Of a stretch of DNA of 53,710 nt, positions 47,767-53,710 are shown piece after piece; within the stretch, counting starts at the first letter, position 1, and each line of letters starts with the position of its first letter. Under the pieces are notes generated by a model, which searched no databases, was not told where the DNA came from, and saw only the letters and a program-made list of their open reading frames with translations. Both the position numbers and the translations under genes were made by a program. Source of the stretch: Pseudomonadota bacterium (GTDB lineage Bacteria > Pseudomonadota > Gammaproteobacteria > Steroidobacterales > Steroidobacteraceae). Location: the NCBI GenBank assembly GCA_019352035.1, contig JABBNZ010000001.1, forward strand, positions 1 to 53,710, given 5' to 3'.

Positions 47767-47948
47767 CTGTCGAGACGGCAAGTGAGAAAGCCGGCAGAAG
47801 CCGCCTTTTGCCCGGCCCACCCCGGGCCTCGCCCCTGACGGGGCCGCGATGCGTCCAGAATCGTTCCAGACGATTTTGTGCCGGTGAGGCCAAGCAGAGT
47901 GAACGGGCTGGCCGCCAAAAGCGCCGCCGGCGTCTCTTGGCCAAATCG
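47767..47948 (+). repeat. rsfS-rlmH gap: series of hairpins ending in a CGCC/GGCG leader hairpin
   Basis: This 182 bp gap contains GCCGGCAGAAG...CTTTTGCCCGGC (about 47789-47816; similar to stem-loop 1), GGCC...GGCC and CCCC...GGGG pairs (about 47815-47843), CAGAATCGT/ACGATTTTG (47856-47878), and at 47914-47941 the leader hairpin GCCAAAAG, CGCC, GCC, GGCG, T, CTCTTGGC. The tail CAAATCGATGAAGG contains the rlmH start codon. In most gammaproteobacteria rsfS and rlmH are close together. Confidence 0.55.
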
Positions 47949-48428
47949 ATGAAGGCCCGACTGATAGCGGTGGGTACCCGCCCGCCGTCCTGGGTTCGGG
48001 AAGCCTACGCTGATTACTCGCGCCGCCTCGGCTCGCGCCTGAAGCTCACGCTCGCCGAGATCGACCCCGGCCCGCGCAGCGCCGGCCAGAGCCCGCTCAA
48101 GGCCATCGAGGCGGAAGCGCGCAAGCTCATGGCCGCGCTGCGTCCCGAGGAATGGGTCGTGGCACTGGATGAGCGCGGGACGCAGATGAGCACCCGAGAG
48201 CTCGCCGACTGGCTCGCGATCCGGATGCGGGAGGGGCGCGATCTCGCGTTCCTCATCGGCGGTCCCGACGGGTTTGCGGCGCAGGTCCTGGCGCGAAGCG
48301 ACGCGTCCCTGTCGCTGTCGCGCCTGACTCTGCCGCATGCGCTGGTGCGTGTCGTATTGGCGGAGCAGCTCTATCGCGCGGTGAGCATACTTGCCCATCA
48401 TCCGTATCATCGCGATGGTTGCCCGTGA
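47949..48428 (+). CDS. rlmH: 23S rRNA pseudouridine-1915 N3-methyltransferase
   Basis: The 159-residue SPOUT enzyme begins [20 protein letters not shown] and contains [26 protein letters not shown] and the knot segment [20 protein letters not shown]. It methylates pseudouridine 1915 of 23S rRNA on assembled 70S ribosomes. ATG 47949 matches the family start, though no ribosome binding site is present: the 3' arm of a hairpin ends 7 nt before it. A TTG at 47937 in the hairpin is an alternative. It overlaps maf. Confidence 0.94.
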   Translation: MKARLIAVGTRPPSWVREAYADYSRRLGSRLKLTLAEIDPGPRSAGQSPLKAIEAEARKLMAALRPEEWVVALDERGTQMSTRELADWLAIRMREGRDLAFLIGGPDGFAAQVLARSDASLSLSRLTLPHALVRVVLAEQLYRAVSILAHHPYHRDGCP

Positions 48429-49030
48429 CTCACTCCGCCGCCCCGGATCCGGTCATCTGCCTCGCGTCCATGTCGCCGCGCCGGCGCGAGCTGCTGGCGC
48501 AGATCGGCGTGCCGCACACCGTGGTGGCGGCCCACGTGGATGAGAGTCTGCTGCCGGACGAATCGCCCGCTGACTACGTCGCGCGCCTCGCGCGCCTGAA
48601 GGCCGCCACGGTGCGAACGCGCATGGACGTCCTGCCGGTGCTGGCCGCGGACACCACGGTCGTTCTGGACGGGATGATCCACGGCAAACCGGAGGACCGT
48701 GCCCATGGGCTCGCGATGTTGGGGGCGCTCTCCGGCAGGACCCATCAGGTGCTGACCGCCGTCGCGCTCGCCACCGGCCGCGCTGTCGCACTGCGCGTCA
48801 ACTGCAGCTGCGTGACTTTCCGCAACATCGGTCGGGAGGAGATGGAGGCGTATTGGGAAACGGGTGAGCCGCGGGACAAGGCCGGGGGCTATGCCATCCA
48901 AGGATATGGCGCTGTGTTCGTGACGGCCTTGACCGGCAGTTATTCCGCCGTGATGGGACTGCCGCTCTCCGAGACGGCTGATCTCTTGCGCGAGGCCGGC
49001 ATCCGCTGCTGGATCGGAGCGGCGCCGTGA
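48425..49030 (+). CDS. maf: Maf-like nucleotide pyrophosphatase
   Basis: The protein has the Maf pattern: [18 protein letters not shown] at the N-terminus, [25 protein letters not shown], and [13 protein letters not shown] with [10 protein letters not shown] near the end. It hydrolyses modified or non-canonical dTTP/UTP-type nucleotides. GTG 48425 overlaps the rlmH stop (GTGA) and is preferred; a TTG at 48419 would add two residues. Its stop overlaps rng. Confidence 0.92.
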   Translation: MTHSAAPDPVICLASMSPRRRELLAQIGVPHTVVAAHVDESLLPDESPADYVARLARLKAATVRTRMDVLPVLAADTTVVLDGMIHGKPEDRAHGLAMLGALSGRTHQVLTAVALATGRAVALRVNCSCVTFRNIGREEMEAYWETGEPRDKAGGYAIQGYGAVFVTALTGSYSAVMGLPLSETADLLREAGIRCWIGAAP

Positions 49031-50511
49031 CCGCGGAAATTCTGGTCAACGTCGCGCCCGCCGAGACCCGCGCCGCGCTGGTGGAGGAGGGCGTCGCGCA
49101 GGAGCTCTACGTCGAGCGCCGCAGCCGCCGGGGCCTCGTCGGCAATCTCTATCGGGGCCGCGTCACGCGCGTGTTGCCGGGCATGCAGGCGGCTTTCATC
49201 GACATCGGCCTCGAGCGCACGGCCTTTCTGCACGCCGCGGACATCGTGAGCGCGCCGCCCGATGAGACGGCCGTCGGGCTGGCGCCCCCCGGCGCGCCGC
49301 CCATCGAAGACGTGCGCCGGCTGCTGAGTCCCGGAGACGACCTCCTGGTGCAGGTGATGAAGGACCCGATCGGCACCAAGGGAGCGCGGCTCACGACTTA
49401 CATCACCCTGCCGGCGCGCTTCCTCGTGTTTCTGCCGCGGGGCGACGGCATTGGTGTGTCCTCGAGGATCGACGATGAGACCGAGCGCCAGCGCCTGAAG
49501 ACGGCGACCGCGCAACTGCTGGGCGCCAAGACAAGCGGCGGCTACATCCTGCGTACGGCCGCGCAGGGTGTGCCGCGCGAGAGCCTGCGGGAGGACATGG
49601 AGTACCTGCGCAAGCTCTGGCACCACGTGCGCGTGCGCGCGACGGAGACACCCCCCGGGACGCTGGTACACGAGGATCTGCCGCTGCCGCTGCGCATCCT
49701 GCGCGACGAGCTCTCGCGCGGCGTCGTGCGCGTGTTGGTGGACTCGGCGGCGGAGCATGCCCGCATGAGCGCCTTCGCGCAGGAGTTCATGCCGGCGAGC
49801 GGGGCGCGGATCGAGCTGCATGGCGGCCCGCGGCCGATCTTCGATCTGCACGGGATCGAGCAGGAGATCGGCAAGGCGCTCGAGCGCCAGGTGCCGCTGA
49901 AGTCGGGCGGTTACCTGGTGATCGACCAGCGCGAGGCGATGACCACGATCGATGTCAACACCGGCGCTTACGTGGGGCACCGCAACCTCGAGGAGACCAC
50001 CTTCCGCACCAACCTCGAGGCGGCGGCCTGCATCGGGCGGCAGCTTCGGCTGCGCAATCTCGGCGGCATCATCATCATCGATTTCATCGACATGCACGAT
50101 GAGTCGCACCGCCGCCAAGTGCTCGCGGCGCTCGAGCATTCGCTCGCCGGCGACCGCGCGCAGGCGCGCATCGTGAGCCTTTCGCCGCTCGGGCTGGTCG
50201 AGATGACACGCAAGCGCACGCGCGAGAGCCTCGAGCACCTGCTCAGCGAGCCTTGCCGCTCGTGCGCGGGGCGCGGCTTCGTGAAGACCCCTGAGACCGT
50301 CTGCAACGAGATCTTCCGCGAGGTCTTGCGGCAGGGTCCGCACCCATCCGGGCGCGAGCTGCTGATCCTCGCGCACCCGGACGTGATCGAGCGGCTGCTC
50401 GAGGCCGAGCCGGCCACGCTCGATGAGCTCAAGGCCAGGGTGGGCGTTCCCCTCCGGCTGCAGGTCGAGGGCCTCTACGGGGTCGACCAGTTCGACCTCG
50501 TGCGGGCCTGA
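49027..50511 (+). CDS. rng: Ribonuclease G
   Basis: The 494-residue protein has an S1 domain (about residues 35-120, [20 protein letters not shown]), the catalytic domain with acidic metal sites ([24 protein letters not shown]) and the zinc-link motif CRSCAGRG (about 413-420). Its length fits RNase G rather than the longer RNase E. It processes 16S rRNA 5' ends and mRNAs. The GTG start overlaps maf (GTGA). Confidence 0.96.
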   Translation: MTAEILVNVAPAETRAALVEEGVAQELYVERRSRRGLVGNLYRGRVTRVLPGMQAAFIDIGLERTAFLHAADIVSAPPDETAVGLAPPGAPPIEDVRRLLSPGDDLLVQVMKDPIGTKGARLTTYITLPARFLVFLPRGDGIGVSSRIDDETERQRLKTATAQLLGAKTSGGYILRTAAQGVPRESLREDMEYLRKLWHHVRVRATETPPGTLVHEDLPLPLRILRDELSRGVVRVLVDSAAEHARMSAFAQEFMPASGARIELHGGPRPIFDLHGIEQEIGKALERQVPLKSGGYLVIDQREAMTTIDVNTGAYVGHRNLEETTFRTNLEAAACIGRQLRLRNLGGIIIIDFIDMHDESHRRQVLAALEHSLAGDRAQARIVSLSPLGLVEMTRKRTRESLEHLLSEPCRSCAGRGFVKTPETVCNEIFREVLRQGPHPSGRELLILAHPDVIERLLEAEPATLDELKARVGVPLRLQVEGLYGVDQFDLVRA

Positions 50512-50568
50512 GGCGGGTGCCAGACCCTACCATTGCGGGCGGTCTCAGGCGCCCCCATAGTAGCCGCC

Positions 50569-51402
50569 ATGCCCCTTGCCGCTGCCATACAGATGACGTC
50601 CGGCCCGGACGTCCCGACCAATTTGCAGGCCGCGCGTGCACTTCTGGAAGACGCCGCCGCACGGGGGGCGCAGCTAGCGGCCCTGCCGGAGAACTTCTCG
50701 TTCATGGGCCTCTCCGACGGCGACACGCTCGGAGTCCATGCCTCGCTGCGGCGGGTCGCGGAAGAGGACGGCCGGGGTCCCATACAGGATTTTCTGGCCG
50801 AGAGCGCGAGGCGCCTGCGCATGTGGATCGTGGGCGGTACCGTGCCGCTTCGCGGCGCCGGGGACGGCCGCGTCGCCGCCGCATCGCTCGTCTATGACTC
50901 CGCCGGGGAGCGGCGTGCCCGCTACGACAAGATCCACCTGTTCGACATCCAGGTTCCTGAGCGGGCCGAGAGCTACCGCGAGTCGGCCAACGTCGCGCCG
51001 GGCTCGACACCGGCGGTCGTGGATACTCCGCTGGGGCGCCTCGGGCTCTCCGTGTGCTACGACGTCCGGTTTCCGGAGCTTTTCCGGCAGCTGAGCGCTG
51101 CCGGCGCGGAGATCTTCGCCGTGCCGTCGGCGTTCACCGAGCCGACGGGCCGCGCGCACTGGGAAACCTTGCTGCGGGCGCGCGCGATCGAGAATCTCTG
51201 CTTCGTGCTCGCGCCGGCGCAGTCGGGCTTGCACCCGAACGGGCGCGAGACCTACGGCGACAGCATGATCGTCGATCACTGGGGCCGGGTGCTCGACCGC
51301 CTGCCGCGGGGCCGCGGCTGCATCACCGCCGAGATCGATCTCGGGCGGCAGCAGCGGGATCGCGGCAGTTTCCCGGCGCTCACTCACCGTGTATTCAGCT
51401 GA
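50569..51402 (+). CDS. Nitrilase-family amidase (deaminated-glutathione amidase type)
   Basis: The 277-residue protein has the nitrilase triad Glu41 (LPENF), Lys121 (RYDKIHLFDI) and Cys163 (LSVCYDVRFPELFR). The segments around it resemble Nit1/Nit2-like proteins and E. coli YbeM, which hydrolyse deaminated glutathione as metabolite repair. ATG 50569 starts the family N-terminus. It lies between rng and tldD, an arrangement common in gammaproteobacteria. Confidence 0.9.
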   Translation: MPLAAAIQMTSGPDVPTNLQAARALLEDAAARGAQLAALPENFSFMGLSDGDTLGVHASLRRVAEEDGRGPIQDFLAESARRLRMWIVGGTVPLRGAGDGRVAAASLVYDSAGERRARYDKIHLFDIQVPERAESYRESANVAPGSTPAVVDTPLGRLGLSVCYDVRFPELFRQLSAAGAEIFAVPSAFTEPTGRAHWETLLRARAIENLCFVLAPAQSGLHPNGRETYGDSMIVDHWGRVLDRLPRGRGCITAEIDLGRQQRDRGSFPALTHRVFS

Positions 51403-51411
51403 CACCTCATC

Positions 51412-52896
51412 ATGGACACCCGCGAGAGCTCAACCGTGACCGATCCCGCCTCTTCAACGTCGGATCCCCTGTCGCTGGCGCGCGATCTCATCCTGAGGCC
51501 GAGCGGCCTCGATGATGGGCGCCTCGATCGCATCTTCGGGGAGGTGCTCAGCCACGCCGTCGATTACGCGGACCTGTACTTCCAGCTCGCGCGGCAGGAG
51601 TCCTGGTCCCTCGAGGACGGCATCGTCCGGGACGGCAGCGCGAGCATCGAGCAGGGCGTCGGCGTCCGCGCGCTCGCGGGCGAGAAGACCGGCTTCGCCT
51701 ACTCCGACGAGATCGTCCTGCCCGCGCTGGAGGAAGCCTCCCGCGCCGCGCGCGCCATCGCCGTGCAGGGAGGCGATCGGCGCGTCAGCGCCTGGCGGCC
51801 GCAGGCGGGTCATCGCCTGTACCTGCCGGCCGATCCGGTCGCCGCGCTGTCCGATCAGGACAAGGTCGCATGGCTCGAGCGAGTGGATCGCGAGACCCGC
51901 AGGATCGATCCCCGTATCGTGCACGTCTCCGCGAGCGTCACTGCCGTCCACGAGGTGGTGCTGATCGCGACGAGCGAAGGAGGCCTCGCCGCGGATGTCA
52001 GACCGCTGGTGCGCTTCAACGTCTCGGTGTTGGTGGAGCAAAACGGCCGCCGCGAGCAGGGCTACTGCGGCGCCGGCGGGCGCTACTCGCTCGCGGATCT
52101 CGTCGCCGGCGACCGTCCGCTGGCCCTGGGGCGGGAGGCGGCGCGGCAGGCCTTGATCAATCTGGAGGCGGTGCCCGCGCCCGCCGGCCCCATGACCGTC
52201 GTGCTCGGGCCCGGCTGGCCGGGCATCCTGCTGCACGAGGCGATCGGTCACGGTCTCGAGGGCGACTTCAACCGCAAGGGGACCTCCGCGTTCGCCAACC
52301 GCATCGGCGAGCGCGTCGCGGCGCCGGAATGCACGGTGGTCGACGATGGCACTCTGTCGCGGCGCCGCGGCTCGCTCAACATCGATGACGAGGGTATTGC
52401 GACCCAGTGCACCACGCTGATCGAGAACGGCGTGCTCCGGGGCTACATGCAGGACCGGCTGAACGCCCGGCTGATGGGCGTGCGGCCGACGGGCAATGGC
52501 CGCAGGGAGTCGTTTGCGCACATGACCCTGCCGCGCATGACCAACACCTACATGCGGCCGGGGCCGCACGATCCCGAGGAGATCATCCGCTCCGTGCGGC
52601 GCGGCATCTACGCCGTCAACTTCGGCGGCGGCCAGGTGGACATCACCTCCGGCAAGTTCGTCTTCTCCGCGAGTGAGGCCTACGCCATCGAGAATGGCCG
52701 CCTCGGCGCTCCCCTGAAGGGCGCCACGCTGATCGGCAACGGCCCCGATGTCCTGACCCGCGTCACCATGGTCGGCAACGATCTGAAGCTGGATGAGGGC
52801 GTCGGAACCTGCGGCAAGGACGGGCAGAGCGTTCCGGTCGGGGTGGGTCAGCCGACGCTCAAGGTGGAGAGCCTGACGGTCGGCGGCACCGGCTGA
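51412..52896 (+). CDS. tldD: Metalloprotease subunit TldD
   Basis: The 494-residue protein contains the TldD zinc motif [11 protein letters not shown] (about residues 275-285) and typical parts [14 protein letters not shown] and [20 protein letters not shown] near the end. With TldE (PmbA), whose gene is not in the window, it forms a heterodimeric protease that degrades unfolded peptides and matures microcins and CcdA. It starts 9 bp after the nitrilase gene. An extra N-terminal 15 residues compared with E. coli may indicate a later true start. Confidence 0.95.
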   Translation: MDTRESSTVTDPASSTSDPLSLARDLILRPSGLDDGRLDRIFGEVLSHAVDYADLYFQLARQESWSLEDGIVRDGSASIEQGVGVRALAGEKTGFAYSDEIVLPALEEASRAARAIAVQGGDRRVSAWRPQAGHRLYLPADPVAALSDQDKVAWLERVDRETRRIDPRIVHVSASVTAVHEVVLIATSEGGLAADVRPLVRFNVSVLVEQNGRREQGYCGAGGRYSLADLVAGDRPLALGREAARQALINLEAVPAPAGPMTVVLGPGWPGILLHEAIGHGLEGDFNRKGTSAFANRIGERVAAPECTVVDDGTLSRRRGSLNIDDEGIATQCTTLIENGVLRGYMQDRLNARLMGVRPTGNGRRESFAHMTLPRMTNTYMRPGPHDPEEIIRSVRRGIYAVNFGGGQVDITSGKFVFSASEAYAIENGRLGAPLKGATLIGNGPDVLTRVTMVGNDLKLDEGVGTCGKDGQSVPVGVGQPTLKVESLTVGGTG

Positions 52897-52964
52897 GCCG
52901 GGCGGCCGGAATGACATAATCCCCGGGAGGTGCCGTGGCCGCGCCGCCGTAGTATTGTGTGCGC

Positions 52965-53204
52965 ATGCACCTCTCCCGACCCATGTACGAAGGCCTGCCG
53001 TGGCTCTACATCGGCGCCGGCCTCACCGCGCTGGGTGTCAGTTATCTCATCGGGGATACACACGCGGCGGGCCTGGTCACCGGTCTCGCGGGCCTCGGCG
53101 CCCTCGTGGGCGGCGTGGTGGTGCTCCTCAGGCGCCGCGACTACCGCGACCTGCGCTCCCAGTACGGGCGGCCCGACCTGCTGCAGCGCCGGGATCAGGA
53201 CTGA
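52965..53204 (+). CDS. Small membrane protein of unknown function
   Basis: The 79-residue protein has two hydrophobic helices (about residues 12-30 and 34-55, PWLYIGAGLTALGVSYLIG and GLAGLGALVGGVVVLL) followed by a charged tail (RRRDYRDLRSQYGRPDLLQR). No family is recognised. The start is uncertain: GTG 52959, ATG 52965 or ATG 52983, none with a clear ribosome binding site. TAGTAT at 52950-52955 could be a -10 box, which would imply a very short leader. Its 3' end overlaps the converging FHA gene by 10 bp. Confidence 0.65.
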   Translation: MHLSRPMYEGLPWLYIGAGLTALGVSYLIGDTHAAGLVTGLAGLGALVGGVVVLLRRRDYRDLRSQYGRPDLLQRRDQD

Positions 53205-53710
53205 TCGCGGGCCGCCTCGAGTCCGACTTCCGTCTCCTCCACTTCCTCGGCCATGTCAGCGCCGTCGGCGCGCTGCAGCACCGGAAGCCCCGGAACGGTG
53301 TCGTTGATGTTGGTCCGCGTGCGCGCGAGCCGCTCATCCACGTAGATGAGCTCGTGCTTGCCGACGAGCACCACGTCCCCGTCATTGAGGTAGTGGCGGC
53401 GAACCCGCCGCGATTTGACGTAGATGCCGTTCGTGCTGTTCAGATCTTCGATGACGGACGAGTTGGCGGCGGTCGTGATCTGGCAGTGGTGCCGGCTCAC
53501 GAACCGGCTGTCGATCTGCAGATCGTTGTCGGGAGTGCGGCCGACGATGATCCTGCCCTGGGTCAGCGTGATCTCCTGCACGGTGCGGCCGTCGGTCGCG
53601 ACCAGGAGCCTGCCGAGGGGCGGCAGCTCCGGATCGACGCCTCGCATGCGCGGCAGCGCGAGCTCCGTGGCGGCGCGCAGCTGCTGCTGGGTGCGGGCGG
53701 CGAACTCCAC
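53195..53710 (-). CDS. FHA-domain protein (5' end cut by window)
   Basis: The visible 171 codons run to the window edge, so the N-terminus may be missing. An FHA domain (about residues 35-125) is clear: IIVGRTPDNDLQI, FVSRHHCQI and DLNSTNGIYV hold the conserved Gly-Arg, Ser-Arg-His and Asn-Gly residues that bind phosphothreonine. An acidic tail follows (EEVEETEVGLE). It probably acts in a Ser/Thr-kinase signalling or assembly complex, partner unknown. Confidence 0.85.
   Translation of the reverse strand: MEFAARTQQQLRAATELALPRMRGVDPELPPLGRLLVATDGRTVQEITLTQGRIIVGRTPDNDLQIDSRFVSRHHCQITTAANSSVIEDLNSTNGIYVKSRRVRRHYLNDGDVVLVGKHELIYVDERLARTRTNINDTVPGLPVLQRADGADMAEEVEETEVGLEAARDQS

Overview
This is a GC-rich bacterial chromosome segment. 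Gene order and protein types point to a gammaproteobacterium: tuf/S10/spc/alpha ribosomal cluster, miaB-phoH-ybeY-corC-lnt, leuS-lptE ... holA-nadD-rsfS-rlmH, rng-nitrilase-tldD, and an SSB ending in DFDDDIPF. A lineage near Nevskiales/Steroidobacterales is a guess. No plasmid, phage or CRISPR signature is visible.

Layout. 1-14,492: tail of tuf, then a nearly uninterrupted run of ribosomal protein genes with secY, rpmJ and rpoA, closed by a strong terminator. 14.6-17.6 kb: mscL, a prolidase on the minus strand, a Ser/Pro/Ala-rich lipoprotein and a GNAT acetyltransferase. 17.7-21.5 kb: uvrA and ssb, divergent. 21.5-29.8 kb: an accessory-looking stretch with a TonB-dependent receptor, a decayed fragment of a sortilin/VPS10-like gene, an intact gene of that family, an Lrp/AsnC regulator, and about 850 bp of decayed DNA that includes what reads as a broken second ssb. 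29.8-36.5 kb: miaB, phoH, ybeY, corC, lnt and a Do-like periplasmic protease, tightly packed. 36.8-46.5 kb: leuS-lptE, then an interruption of about 5.3 kb (small HExxH protein, pqiA, pqiB, proline iminopeptidase, outer-membrane protein) before holA. 46.6-53.7 kb: nadD, rsfS, rlmH, maf, rng, nitrilase, tldD, a small membrane protein and an FHA protein cut by the window end.

The most notable feature is in the gaps between genes. Four copies of a 140-190 bp dispersed repeat, each with two stem-loops, fill the intergenic spaces rpmD/rplO, GNAT/uvrA, HExxH protein/pqiA and holA/nadD. The first stem changes sequence between copies while keeping its pairing. A second, shorter hairpin (stem, CGCC, 2-3 nt loop, GGCG, 1 nt, stem) lies directly before the ribosome binding site of rplC, rpsS and ssb and abuts the start of rlmH. 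A third palindrome occurs both in the rpmJ-rpsM gap and, in frame, inside uvrA. Together they suggest a family of structured intergenic elements placed at translation starts of housekeeping genes, including inside ribosomal operons. Whether they regulate or are only tolerated cannot be decided from sequence alone.
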